NCBI GenBank assembly: GCA_030432235.1
Contig: JAUIHT010000007.1
Coordinates: 186,001-250,000, forward strand
Length of the DNA stretch: 64,000 nt
Reading direction: 5' to 3'
DNA from: Verrucomicrobiia bacterium
Lineage (GTDB): Bacteria; Verrucomicrobiota; Verrucomicrobiia; Opitutales; Cerasicoccaceae
Part shown: in pieces, positions 53,001 to 60,700 of the stretch
How the letters are laid out: the number at the start of each line of letters is the position of its first letter
Position numbering within the stretch: position 1 is the stretch's first letter
The notes under the pieces: model-generated
Told to the model about the DNA's origin: nothing
Seen by the model: only the letters and a program-made list of their open reading frames with translations
Databases searched by the model: none
Position numbers and translations under genes: made by a program

Positions 53001-53683
53001 GTCGCGCCATCGGCATAGATGCGGGCCGCCACCCCGGCGATGAGGAAGCCCAGCAGCGGGTAGCCCCAGTTGCTCAGGTCGGCTACCCAGAGCCGGTCGA
53101 TTTCCCAGTGAAAAACGGCCTCGCTCGGCCAGAAGCCCAGGGAGGCGTCCATGCGCAGCAGCACCGGGTCCCAGACCAGCGGCGTGGCCTCGATGACCGC
53201 GCCCAGGCTGAGTCCGGCAAAAAAAATGTAGGAAAAGAGCGGCCCCCAGGTCAGCGCGGCCTCGCCGATAATTCGTCCGGTCTGGCGCACACTGAGCAGC
53301 CCGGAGATAGGCAGGAAAACCACCAGCACCGTGCAGGCGATTGCCGCGCAAAGGAAGCTGGACTCCATCAGGCGCGTGATGGGATAGCCGCTCACTTCCG
53401 GGAAGCTTGCAAACAGCACCACGGACGACAGCACGACGCCACCGAGGGCCAGGCCGCGCCAGAGACGATGCCGCGGCAGCTCCTTCAGCATACGGTCGCC
53501 GATGGACAGCACCATGGCCAGCAGCCAGCCGGAGACGAAGGCCGAGGCGAGCTGGTAGTAGACCTGGTAATCCAGCGGCGCCGCGCCCCGCCCGGAGTTC
53601 ACGAACGCCGCCAGCGCCATGACCGCGAAGACAATGGCGTAGAGCCACTCCGCCGGAAAGCGCCGCAGCCGCATCATCGGCAC
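50030..53683 (-). CDS. PAP2 (Aur1-like) domain fused to spermidine synthase-like membrane protein
   Basis: This 1217-aa protein has about 20 membrane helices. The N-terminal third carries the PAP2/inositol phosphotransferase motifs NVMPSLHTAFTLVALA (near residue 298) and VHYLVDLFAAVPFA (near 343). The middle is a second set of helices starting with VALVLEQIYEKYLATLLGSS, as in membrane proteins fused to spermidine synthase. The C-terminal part is a methyltransferase-like fold with LVIGCGSGQTAGLVARLGFD (near 981), VVEDGRNFLL and LVQWVQLHHIS. PAP2 domains move or hydrolyse phosphate esters of lipids; the aminopropyl- or methyltransferase-like part may act on a lipid-linked or soluble amine. The three-part fusion is unusual and its substrate is unknown. 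Confidence 0.85.
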   Translation of the reverse strand: MPMMRLRRFPAEWLYAIVFAVMALAAFVNSGRGAAPLDYQVYYQLASAFVSGWLLAMVLSIGDRMLKELPRHRLWRGLALGGVVLSSVVLFASFPEVSGYPITRLMESSFLCAAIACTVLVVFLPISGLLSVRQTGRIIGEAALTWGPLFSYIFFAGLSLGAVIEATPLVWDPVLLRMDASLGFWPSEAVFHWEIDRLWVADLSNWGYPLLGFLIAGVAARIYADGATAQARRCVFALLLVGTLGIGCYAFMPAIGPINAFPELFQVTDPKAAEVVRAAALSGPGQIPGDPGITRNVMPSLHTAFTLVALAAAWGWRRRFFWLCLPVGLLQIATAMTLCVHYLVDLFAAVPFAALCWWLADRGVRRTGNAAAPLPELALHGKVLNKATMQFFASLVLALALFLWWAWAAPIAPALAWAFSLAMMGLPAWTLWRLQRTSVKPTEATAQLTDARVRLLTVAVFCSGGVALVLEQIYEKYLATLLGSSRVAAMLVLAVYLAGLALGAWLCPKRPQGAPRRLAALELFIAGWAALVGAAFFASDRWLGGWLAASGGSALTLNLTRLLIAAFWILPPTLAMGAQLPTLAAVLGGHARWRDCSIARFYGVNLAGAFAFTLGTPVLLFNTVGADGALWTVAALGAVVGAALWFGLPPADAAAANAAWQLSDKQNPGEAARKSDLVLAGAAGLLFFALEVVWFHLISAVCGASVYSFSMLLAVVLLGLAIAGWWAPRLRETNRTALARALGWSLLAMTVSLALWPWLGHWLVVAQERLRFQSFWGGELLKLMVVTLAVLPSAVALGLVFPLLLRRAEAESPTGRSAQVGRLCAVNVAGCIAGALLTGFTLIPLLGAETALCWLAVAVGLGWLALGRADLRRVTMTVPGVAGLLVLALAPAWDRLELTRGYGVYLNDPLSESARLAFFREDFTSGFVTVVETPRAGGGIVRTLLQNGKFDANDAGEMPAQLGFGLVAALHAPERGPALVIGCGSGQTAGLVARLGFDVTLAELSPAHLEAAAAQFGHINGDVLARPNVTVVVEDGRNFLLRAEERFDLIQIELTSVWFAGATNLYSREFYRLARERLTPGGVLVQWVQLHHISPRELASIIATARAEFPEVSLWRAGDQACLLASDRPPQLNEAVWRDWLTNPVFMPERLLTGITSKAAFEAQLLSDNDALHDLLANIPVALNTDANRWLEFQSAQYYLSPQDHRVENLLWLMQPK

Positions 53684-53686
53684 ACG

Positions 53687-54481
53687 CTAGACCTGCGAAC
53701 GGCGGCGACGCAAGCGCACGAGCAGGCCCGCGACCAGAGTCAGCCCGCCAACCACCCCGGCGAAGGTCATGGGCTCGGGGATGGACGCCGCCGTGATGGA
53801 CAACCCGGCGACGGTATAATCATTGATAACGCTAGTGTTTCCGGAAGATATACTAATCGTCCGGCGGGTGTAGGACAGAACTTCACTGGTAATCGGCGTA
53901 AGCGTGACCCCGCTGCTGCCGGAACCGGTGGGCTCTCCCGACCCGCTGCCGGAACCGGTAGGCTCACCACTGCCGGAGCCACCGCTGCTCGCCACGCTTG
54001 CGTTAACCCAGTTGACGGTGTTGGCGCCGGTGTAGGACACGCGCAGGTAGTAGGTCGTAGCCTCCGCGAGGTCGGTGAAGGAGTCTGCGTTAAAGGTGTA
54101 GGCTGTGGCCGTGCCGTTGAGCGTGCCGCTGGTCGAAAAAGTCGTCAGGGCCGTCGGCACCGTGAAGTCGTTGCCCAGCGTCTCGGTGGCGAGCACGGAG
54201 ACATTGCCCAGTTCCTCGTCGCCTTTGAGTAAAAGCTGCACCGATTGCAGCGTGTAGTTACTGCCCAGCCCCGTGAACATGAACGGGATGTAATAGGCCG
54301 AGGGATTCGGCATCGTGTTGGACACATCGAGGCCCCCGGCATCCGCCACCGGCACATGGCCGATGACCTCGATGGCGGCCTTGGTCAGCGAGGCCAGCAG
54401 TGCCAGGGCACCGACGGCGCAGAGTACTTTGAGGGCCGCAATACCGCGGCGTTTGGCGGGAGTCGTTTGAGTGGAATACAT
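53687..54481 (-). CDS. PEP-CTERM sorting domain protein
   Basis: This 264-aa exported protein has an N-terminal signal helix (LKVLCAVGALALLASLTKAA). The C-terminus has the PEP-CTERM tag: IPEPMTFAG, a hydrophobic helix and RLRRRR. The tag directs exosortase-dependent processing and surface or extracellular matrix release. The body (YYIPFMFTGLGSNYTLQSV) is beta-rich and resembles choice-of-anchor repeat-type domains. Repeats of GSGSGEPTG form a flexible linker at about 53920-53985. It follows the PAP2 fusion gene in the upstream direction by 3 bp and may be cotranscribed with it. Confidence 0.85.
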   Translation of the reverse strand: MYSTQTTPAKRRGIAALKVLCAVGALALLASLTKAAIEVIGHVPVADAGGLDVSNTMPNPSAYYIPFMFTGLGSNYTLQSVQLLLKGDEELGNVSVLATETLGNDFTVPTALTTFSTSGTLNGTATAYTFNADSFTDLAEATTYYLRVSYTGANTVNWVNASVASSGGSGSGEPTGSGSGSGEPTGSGSSGVTLTPITSEVLSYTRRTISISSGNTSVINDYTVAGLSITAASIPEPMTFAGVVGGLTLVAGLLVRLRRRRSQV

Positions 54482-54595
54482 CGTGTGGGATCTGACTGGA
54501 GTGACGGCTCAGATCAGGTTCTGGCAGAAGCAGCTGGAAGTGCCGCTAATGATACCAAACAGTGCCGCTTTCGTAAACCCCTACACGTAAGGGTG

Positions 54596-55360
54596 TCAGG
54601 CCAGGTCCAGCTCCCGCAGGGCGTAGACGGTGGCGGCGTGGCGGTTTTCCACCCCGAGCTTCTGCAGGATGTTGGCCACGTGCTCGTGCACGGTGGTCAG
54701 GCGGATGTCGAGGATGAGCGCGATCTCGCGGTTCTGCTTGCCCTCGGTCATCCAGAAAAGCACCTCGCTCTGGCGCTGCGTCAGGCCGAGGTCCGCCGGG
54801 CGCTTACGCAGGCTGGCGATGGGTTCACCGGACCACGGGTCGTCGTGGCGCAGCCAGGCCTGGCGGAAGTGCGGCGCGAAGGCGTCGAGCAGAAGGCAGT
54901 CCTGCGGAGTGAAGTCCGGCTCGCGGCGCGTCAGGGCCATGCCCGCCACGGTTTGCTCGTCCACCGTCACGGGCAGCGCCATGATGTGGCGGAAGCCCAG
55001 GCGTTGCAGCGCGGCCCGGTAGAAATCCGTTTGCATAAAGGCCTCCAACGGCAGCACATCACTGACGCGCCGGGCACAGGTTTCACCCGTGCGGCGGTAG
55101 TGCGCCACAAGCGGGTTTTCCTCCGGATGGAGGCGGTAGTAGTCGGTCTCCTCCGGCAGGTAAGGGTCGCTGGGAAAAGTTTCCGTCAGCAGCCGCTTAC
55201 TGGTCAAATCGAGAATGTGGACGTTGTACACGTCCGCTTCGACCAGCCGCGACAGCCCGCCGCACACGGCCTTCATCATGCTGACGCGATCCTGCGCCGC
55301 GTTCATTTCGTAAACCGCATCGAAAAGGGGCTGCCACAAATGCGCTTCTATTACGGACAT
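54596..55360 (-). CDS. LuxR family transcriptional regulator
   Basis: This protein of about 254 aa ends in a LuxR-type helix-turn-helix (LTQRQSEVLFWMTEGKQNREIA, TVHEHVANILQKLGVENR). The N-terminal 180 residues have the layout of a GAF or autoinducer-like sensory domain (HIMALPVTVDEQTVAGMAL). The ATG at 55360 is chosen; the frame extends to 55402. Its target is not known, but the PEP-CTERM gene lies next downstream. A weak hairpin with a short T tract follows the stop. Two direct copies of AGTGCCGCT (near 54539 and 54562) lie in the gap to the PEP-CTERM gene. Confidence 0.85.
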   Translation of the reverse strand: MSVIEAHLWQPLFDAVYEMNAAQDRVSMMKAVCGGLSRLVEADVYNVHILDLTSKRLLTETFPSDPYLPEETDYYRLHPEENPLVAHYRRTGETCARRVSDVLPLEAFMQTDFYRAALQRLGFRHIMALPVTVDEQTVAGMALTRREPDFTPQDCLLLDAFAPHFRQAWLRHDDPWSGEPIASLRKRPADLGLTQRQSEVLFWMTEGKQNREIALILDIRLTTVHEHVANILQKLGVENRHAATVYALRELDLA

Positions 55361-55452
55361 CGGTAACTTTCTGACGCCTTCCCGCCCCGAAATCAATCCC
55401 ATGAAGCGTAAATCAACCCCATGCCATTTTCGGCCCCGGTGCGTGGCCGGAA

Positions 55453-55767
55453 TCAGTCTTCGAAGCGGAAGATAATCTCGTCCTCGCGGGAGTAGCCCAG
55501 GCGCTCGCGCACCACGCGGTCGCGGAAGGACGCGTCATCGAGCAGCTTGCGCAGGTAGGCCTCGCGTCCGGCCCGCTCGGTGTTGATTTCAACAAGGCGC
55601 TCGCGGTAGCCAGCTTCACGTTCTTCGAAAGCCGAGTACTCGCGCCACGTATCGGTCAACAGAATGCCGAAGAGCACGCAGACCCCGACGAAGGCGAACC
55701 CCAGCATGCCCACCACCACGCGATAAACCGCGCGTTGGTCAAAACGCTTGCTGCCGTTGCCTTCCAT
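55453..55767 (-). CDS. FtsB/DivIC-type septum formation initiator
   Basis: This 104-aa protein has a single membrane helix (VVVGMLGFAFVGVCVLFGILL) followed by a coiled coil (EREAGYRERLVEINTERAGREAYL) and a C-terminal IRER-like segment (RDRVVRERLGYSREDEIIF). This is the layout of FtsB/DivIC, a bitopic divisome protein that links the early and late division proteins through its coiled coil. The family is short and the sequence weakly conserved, so assignment rests on topology and the RERLGY(S/A)R motif. Confidence 0.85.
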   Translation of the reverse strand: MEGNGSKRFDQRAVYRVVVGMLGFAFVGVCVLFGILLTDTWREYSAFEEREAGYRERLVEINTERAGREAYLRKLLDDASFRDRVVRERLGYSREDEIIFRFED

Positions 55768-55859
55768 GCGGATCGATCATCCAAGCGCGATCTTGTGTGT
55801 CAATAGCGGAATGGACAAAGGCTTCAGGCATTATGGGGGCTGGCCGCCCTAAAGCTCTC

Positions 55860-56693
55860 TTACTCCATGCCGAGGAATTCGCGCTGGTCGGCCTGCCAAG
55901 TCATCACGACGATTTCGTCGGTCAGACGCTGGTGCTTTTCCTCCACTTCGTCGAGCTCGGTCATGGCCTCGTCGATACCAGTCGCGCCAAGCTGTTTGCA
56001 GGCATCGTGAAAGCCGATAAAATCCATATAGGCGTCCATGATGGGCTTGGCCGTGAGTTGCTCCAGAAACTTGCGGTAGTTCACATGCGCGAATTGCGGC
56101 AACTGGATTTCCTCGTAGCGGGAGCCTTGGGCGGCATAGCGAAATTCCTCATCCAGGCGCTCGATATCGGTGAGGGCCTGATCGACCTGCTCCGCCTTGG
56201 GGATGGCCTCCGCGATGCGTTGCTTGGCGGCCGTCGAGTATTCGGCCTCCTGCTTGTTGTAATTCGCGCTCATGGCGCCCCTTGCCTCTCCCAGAGCGAC
56301 CAGAAACATATGCACCCGCTTCTTAAAGTCGGCCATGCGCTGGCGTGACTTGACGTAAAACCCGTAGACCTGCTGCCCCTTGGCCAGGATCGGATCGCGC
56401 CTCATATCCATCTCGTTCTTCTTGACCATGGTCAGCTCCGTCTGGATTTGGTCGAGGAGCATTTCGCGGTGGCTAAGGTCACGCTGCAAGGAGGCTACCT
56501 GGCGCTGGAGCTGCTCCTGTTTTGCCTTCGAGCCTTTACCGATGAAACCGATTTTGACGGCGAATGGTGATAAGGTCTCGGAGAACTGGCTCTTCTCGCG
56601 TTTGGCAGCGTCCAGCTTGCGCTTGAGCTCACGTACCCGGGCGGCGGCCTCGGCTTCGTTCTCAAGGGCCGAATGATACAGTTGGACGTTCAT
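55860..56693 (-). CDS. Coiled-coil hypothetical protein
   Basis: This 277-aa soluble protein has long Glu/Lys/Gln-rich helices: residues 10-40 (NEAEAAARVRELKRKLDAAK) and 55-95 (KQEQLQRQVASLQRDLSHRE), then a mixed region and another helix near the C-terminus. There is no export signal or known family motif. It lies 94 bp after the FtsB/DivIC gene in the reverse order and could be coexpressed. The role is unknown; a structural or scaffold protein is plausible. Confidence 0.65.
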   Translation of the reverse strand: MNVQLYHSALENEAEAAARVRELKRKLDAAKREKSQFSETLSPFAVKIGFIGKGSKAKQEQLQRQVASLQRDLSHREMLLDQIQTELTMVKKNEMDMRRDPILAKGQQVYGFYVKSRQRMADFKKRVHMFLVALGEARGAMSANYNKQEAEYSTAAKQRIAEAIPKAEQVDQALTDIERLDEEFRYAAQGSRYEEIQLPQFAHVNYRKFLEQLTAKPIMDAYMDFIGFHDACKQLGATGIDEAMTELDEVEEKHQRLTDEIVVMTWQADQREFLGME

Positions 56694-56767
56694 TGCTCAA
56701 CATGAAGATAGTGAGCAAGCTATAAGCCAGATAAGCTAACAGTCACGCAATAAAGGACGCTTAAAGA

Positions 56768-56794
56768 ACATCCCCGCCGAACCGACGAGGATGT
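56768..56794 (-). terminator. Rho-independent terminator of the sulfatase gene
   Basis: On the minus strand ACATCCTCG (56794-56786) pairs with CGGGGATGT (56776-56768), nine bp with one G-T, around a 9-base loop. It is followed by TTCTTT. It lies 62 bp after the sulfatase stop and before the start of the coiled-coil gene. Confidence 0.65.
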
Positions 56795-56855
56795 CCCGGC
56801 TAACACCTGTCTGTCTGGAAGCTCAGCACACGGAACGGAGCCCCGAAAAGATTGC

Positions 56856-58469
56856 CTAAAAGTAAAGCCAGTCGCCACCGCGATAGAACCATTGGCTGCC
56901 CTGGTAATACCAACTCCAACCACCGACAGCGGCATAGAACCACGGCCAGTTGTCCCGCCCGGTCCACAACCATCCCAGGCCGGGATGCCAGGCCCAGAAG
57001 CCATCGGGCGTCGGCGCGTCCCCCGTGACCCAGAACCAACCCAGGCCCTCGGTGTAGCAAGCAGGCCAATTCTCAACGAACACGGAAGCGCCAAACCAGG
57101 ACTCGAAAAAGGTAGCGGTAGTGCCGTCGTAGCCATCGACCAGCAACGTGGTCGCTTCCTTGAGCGTGTAGTAGTTGGCCGCCTGGTCAGCGGTCAGCAG
57201 GCCGGGGAGCAGGCTGTCCTCCTCGTTCACGTCGTTGTTCAGATCGAAGAGCTGCTCGATGCCATTGGTGAATTGGATGAGCTTGTAGCGTCCGTTGCGC
57301 ATGGTGGTGCCAGTGGCGAAAGACAGGCTGCCGTCGTCGGTGAAGGACTCGGTATAGACCAAGGGGCGGTGAACCCGCTTGGTCGGATCGCTCAGGACCG
57401 GCATCAGGCTTACGGAGTCCAGCTCCACGCCCTCGAGGGCCTCTTCGGTGTCGATCTCGGCCAGCTCCAGAATGGTGAGAAACAGGTCGACCTCGTGGAC
57501 GAGGACCTCGCTGCGGCGCCCCGGCAGGGTCACACCCTTGCCGGCAATGATAAGAGGCACCTTCGTGCCGCCCTCATAGAGAGTGGCTTTGCCGTGGTTG
57601 ACCGTATAGGGAGGCTGGATGATATCGCCGGCGGTGCCGTTGTCCCCGATGAAAATGACGGTGGTGTTGGCCAAATCGATGGATTCCAAAAGGCGGCCAA
57701 TCTCGTAGTCCATCGATTCAGCCATGGCGCGGAAGTACACGTCGGAGCGGGCATCGACGTCCTCCTCGGTATCGGTCAAAGGCGGAGACACCGGCGTGTA
57801 GGTACCGTCAGGCGGAGCCTGATAGGGGTCGTGCGGCGCGTTGAAAGCAAGCCAGATGAACCACGGCTGGTCGTCCTCTAGGCTGTCGATGAAGTCGAGG
57901 GTATCGTCGACATTATCCTGGGTGGCGTAGACGGTGGAATCACCGACCACCTCGCCGTTGACCACCTTCTCCCAGTCGTAGTAGTCCTCCACATGCCCCT
58001 GGAGGCTGCCGGAAAAGTAGGGCCAGCCACCGAGGATGTTGGGGTCGTCGAGGCCGTCGCCCAAGTGCCATTTACCGATGTTGGCCAGGCCATAGCTGGA
58101 CGGGTATTCGCTGATGGCGTCAGCCAGGGTCACCTCTTCCTCGGAGAAGCTGCTCTCCTCGCCATCATCGACGGCAAAACCGACGCCGGTACGAAAACCG
58201 TATCGTCCGCTAAGCATGGCGGCGCGGGAAGGCGAGCAGGTCGGATAGGCATATGCCTGCTCGAAAACAACGCCCTGCGTGGCCAGACCCTCAACATGCG
58301 GCATGTTGGGAAACACCGCCTCGGGGTCGTCGTTGGTCAGGGCAAAGCTGTCCGAGCCCAGGTCGTCAGCAATGATGAGGAGGATGTTGCCGGGCTTGGC
58401 CTGTGCCGTGACCGCGAGCATGGCGCTCACGCCGGCTAAGATATACAACGAAAGGAATGAACGTTTCAT
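56856..58469 (-). CDS. Exported sulfatase with Trp-rich C-terminal domain
   Basis: This 537-aa protein has a signal peptide (ending AMLAVTAQAKPGN) and the alkaline phosphatase-type sulfatase core. Cys78 in PTCSPSRAAMLSGR is the residue that an anaerobic- or FGE-type enzyme converts to formylglycine; IADDLGSD binds calcium, and FIGDNGTAG, HGKATLYEGG belong to the active site. It removes sulfate from a polysaccharide or related ester. The last 85 residues are the Trp-rich domain (GLGWFWVTG, GLGWLWTGRDN, WYYQGSQWFY), so the enzyme is likely displayed on or bound to the cell surface. No sulfatase-maturating enzyme is nearby. Confidence 0.9.
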   Translation of the reverse strand: MKRSFLSLYILAGVSAMLAVTAQAKPGNILLIIADDLGSDSFALTNDDPEAVFPNMPHVEGLATQGVVFEQAYAYPTCSPSRAAMLSGRYGFRTGVGFAVDDGEESSFSEEEVTLADAISEYPSSYGLANIGKWHLGDGLDDPNILGGWPYFSGSLQGHVEDYYDWEKVVNGEVVGDSTVYATQDNVDDTLDFIDSLEDDQPWFIWLAFNAPHDPYQAPPDGTYTPVSPPLTDTEEDVDARSDVYFRAMAESMDYEIGRLLESIDLANTTVIFIGDNGTAGDIIQPPYTVNHGKATLYEGGTKVPLIIAGKGVTLPGRRSEVLVHEVDLFLTILELAEIDTEEALEGVELDSVSLMPVLSDPTKRVHRPLVYTESFTDDGSLSFATGTTMRNGRYKLIQFTNGIEQLFDLNNDVNEEDSLLPGLLTADQAANYYTLKEATTLLVDGYDGTTATFFESWFGASVFVENWPACYTEGLGWFWVTGDAPTPDGFWAWHPGLGWLWTGRDNWPWFYAAVGGWSWYYQGSQWFYRGGDWLYF

Positions 58470-58550
58470 GACAGATGGAATAGAGAGGAGTTGGAATTTG
58501 GTGTTAGTCTTCCAGGAACAGATCGCAGGCAGTGCTAAAGCAGCAAGAAT

Positions 58551-58579
58551 AGCATACTTTCCTTACAGAAAGCTTACAA
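58551..58579 (-). promoter_or_regulatory. Likely sigma-70 promoter of sulfatase gene
   Basis: On the minus strand TTGTAA (58579-58574) and TATGCT (58556-58551) are spaced 17 bp, each four of six to consensus, 82 bases before the sulfatase ATG. The spacer is AT-rich and the site lies in an otherwise unused gap. Confidence 0.4.
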
Positions 58580-58615
58580 CCTCAATTATCCCGCCTAATA
58601 GGACAGGTGATTATT

Positions 58616-59845
58616 TCAAGTTAGATTGAGCTTGAAGACGCACCCCTCACCCGGCCGGGAATCCACCTCGATTTTGATACCCAGGCGCCGGGCCAGTTCA
58701 GCGGCGACGGACAGGCCCAGACCATAGTTCGCACCCGAGCGCGTGCGAGCCGTATCGGCTCGGTAAAAGGCGTCGAAGATATGGGGCAAGGCCTCCGGAG
58801 GAATGCCCGGCCCCTCATCGCTTACCGTGAAGACACCACCCTTTTCTCCTGGCGTGAAGGCCAGCGTTACGCTCTTGCCGGCAGGCGTGTAAAGGAGCGC
58901 GTTGGCCACGAGATTGTTCAGGATGACGGCGAGCAGGCCATCATCGGTCAGGATGGTGTTCCCGGCGAGGCAATCCACCCGCAGCGCCACGCCCTTCTCA
59001 TCCGCCAGCGGACGATGCAGCTCCCGGCAGGTCTCAAGCAGGACCGCGGGATCGACTTCGCGCAGTTGCGGCTCCCATGCGTCCGAGCCTGCATGCGAGA
59101 GGTCCAGCATACGCTGCACCAGAGTCCCCATGTTCTTGAGGTTGCGCTCGCAGAGACGCAACGCCTCCTCGTAGTCCTCACCACTGCGCTTGCTCAGCAA
59201 CATGGACTGCGCCGTGGTCAGCATGGCGGCAATAGGCGTCTTCAGCTCGTGGCTAAGGTTAGCCACCAGCCACGCCCGGGCCTCGGCCAGCTTTTCGGCG
59301 CGCGTTCGCTCCAGGCTCGCGGCAAAGGCAAAGTACAGGACGATGAGCATGGCCACGATGGTAAACAGCGCGATGTTCGTGGACTGCAGCACCGTCATGA
59401 CCCCACCGGACAGCGTCACTTCTGGCGCGAAGCTGCTCAGCTTGGTCGATGTGAGCAGGAACAAAAATAGCGGCAACAGACCGAGGAACACCCGCAGGCG
59501 CAAGGAGAGGTGCTCGAAGAGAAGCGTGACGAAGGTCAGCAGCAGGAAGTAGAGTTGAAAATTCGCTTCGTATCCAAAGGTGACGACCAGCTCCCGCACC
59601 AGTAACCACCACGCCACACCGGTCAAAACGATAACCGTATTCCAGCGCCCGAGTTTCATCAGGCCCATCAGGCCCAGGTAAATGAACACTCCCATACCGG
59701 CGATCCAAGCCAGGCCGGGCAACGAGGCCAGCATCGCACCCGCGCACAGAAAGGCCTGCAGGACGGTTCCCCCCAAAGCCAACTGCCAGAATACCCGCTG
59801 TTGCACTGCCCCGGGCCGGGGAAACGGCTTCCCGGGAGCGATCAT
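58616..59845 (-). CDS. Membrane sensor histidine kinase
   Basis: This 409-aa protein has about six N-terminal membrane helices to residue 185 with almost no periplasmic loop, then a dimerisation domain with the H-box NLSHELKTPIAAM (His near 200), N-box ILNNLVANALLYTPAG and G-boxes DEGPGIPPEA, GANYGLGLSVAAEL. It phosphorylates the OmpR-type regulator encoded upstream. The ATG overlaps the regulator stop by four bases (ATGA). A sensor sited in the membrane itself suggests detection of a membrane or lipid signal, which is inferred. Confidence 0.92.
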   Translation of the reverse strand: MIAPGKPFPRPGAVQQRVFWQLALGGTVLQAFLCAGAMLASLPGLAWIAGMGVFIYLGLMGLMKLGRWNTVIVLTGVAWWLLVRELVVTFGYEANFQLYFLLLTFVTLLFEHLSLRLRVFLGLLPLFLFLLTSTKLSSFAPEVTLSGGVMTVLQSTNIALFTIVAMLIVLYFAFAASLERTRAEKLAEARAWLVANLSHELKTPIAAMLTTAQSMLLSKRSGEDYEEALRLCERNLKNMGTLVQRMLDLSHAGSDAWEPQLREVDPAVLLETCRELHRPLADEKGVALRVDCLAGNTILTDDGLLAVILNNLVANALLYTPAGKSVTLAFTPGEKGGVFTVSDEGPGIPPEALPHIFDAFYRADTARTRSGANYGLGLSVAAELARRLGIKIEVDSRPGEGCVFKLNLT

Positions 59846-60513
59846 GGCTTCCCTCCAGTCGGGTCTTCAATCAGGTAGCCCACGCCCCGACGCGTCTGAA
59901 TGAAATCCTTGCCTAGCTTTTGGCGGATGCGGTGAATATGCACTTCGAGGGCGTTGGACTGCGCATCGGGGCTCAGCTCCAGCAGGCGGTCTTCCAGTGT
60001 CTGCCGCTGGACGGGCCGTCCCTTGCGCAGAAGCAGGAGCTCGACGGTGCGAAACTCCGCCGGACTCAGGCGCACCTCGTGCTCCCCGATGAAGACCTGC
60101 TGGCTCTGCGGGTCCAGGCGTAGCTCACCACAGCGCAGGCTTTGGCCGCTGAAACCGTAAGCGCGCCGTATCAAGGCTCGGATACGGGCAAAAAGCTCCG
60201 GCAGATCAAAGGGTTTGCCCAGGTAGTCGTCCGCGCCCTGGTCGAGCCCTTCGGTGCGATCCTCCAGCGTGTTCAGCGCCGTCAGCATCAGGACCGGAAT
60301 CGTATGATTGCGGCGGAACTTTTCCAGGAAGCGAATCCCGTCCAGGCCCGGCAGCATCCGGTCGAGAATCAGCAGATCGTAGTCCCATTCGGTCGCCTGA
60401 TAAAGGCCGACGTCGCCGGACTTCTGCCAGTCCACCTGATAGCCCTGCTCGCGCAGAGCCCGCACCAGGCTTTGACCGAAGTCTTCGTCATCCTCGACCA
60501 GCAAGAGACGCAT
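59842..60513 (-). CDS. OmpR/PhoB family response regulator
   Basis: This 223-aa protein has a receiver domain (VEDDEDFG acidic pocket, phospho-acceptor Asp51 in LLILDRMLPG, Lys in YLGKPFD) and a winged-helix DNA-binding domain (ALEVHIHRIRQKLGKDFIQTRRGVGYLIED). It forms an operon with the downstream kinase. Two direct copies of CCGGGCTAA (60515-60523 and 60553-60561) flank its promoter region. Target genes are not visible from the sequence. The gene lies next to the tRNA fragment at 60565. Confidence 0.93.
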   Translation of the reverse strand: MRLLLVEDDEDFGQSLVRALREQGYQVDWQKSGDVGLYQATEWDYDLLILDRMLPGLDGIRFLEKFRRNHTIPVLMLTALNTLEDRTEGLDQGADDYLGKPFDLPELFARIRALIRRAYGFSGQSLRCGELRLDPQSQQVFIGEHEVRLSPAEFRTVELLLLRKGRPVQRQTLEDRLLELSPDAQSNALEVHIHRIRQKLGKDFIQTRRGVGYLIEDPTGGKP

Positions 60514-60564
60514 GCCGGGCTAAGAAAAGGCCTGCACAACTTCTTGGCAAGTCCGGGCTAAAAA

Positions 60565-60604
60565 TGGTGGTGGGAACTGGATTCGAACCAGTGACACTAC
60601 AGAT
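60565..60604 (-). pseudogene. tRNA 3'-end fragment, probable attachment site
   Basis: The minus strand carries a tRNA 3' end: T arm ACTGG-TTCGAAT-CCAGT (60592-60576), acceptor strand TCCCACC, discriminator A and CCA (60568-60565). Upstream, homology to a tRNA breaks at about the anticodon loop: the 5' half, D arm and matching GGTGGGA acceptor strand are missing. This is what remains on one side after a tyrosine integrase inserts an element into the 3' part of a tRNA gene. The parent tRNA cannot be named from this part. It is 97 bp from the integrase start. Confidence 0.7.
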
Positions 60605-60621
60605 GGCCTTCTAAATAGGCC
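60605..60621. other. Inverted repeat with 7-bp spacer next to the tRNA fragment
   Basis: GGCCT-TCTAAAT-AGGCC is a perfect 5-bp inverted repeat around 7 bases, at the point where tRNA homology ends. Tyrosine integrases bind arms around a 6-8-bp crossover, so this may be the core site. A reading as a tRNA anticodon arm was rejected (see rejected items). Confidence 0.35.
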
Positions 60622-60700
60622 TACATCCCTTATTTCAAGGGTATTTAACGCTCTATGACGTTGACAAACATGGATAACATTCTTACTGATATTCTTATAT

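Noticed and set aside
52661-54232. 523-codon plus-strand open frame
   Set aside because: It spans two minus-strand genes and the gap between them, with no start signal and low-complexity composition.
60565-60640. Complete tRNA with anticodon UUA reading UAA
   Set aside because: The GGCCT/AGGCC stem could be read as an anticodon arm, but there is no proper D arm and no matching 5' acceptor strand, so a 3' fragment with a recombination core is simpler.
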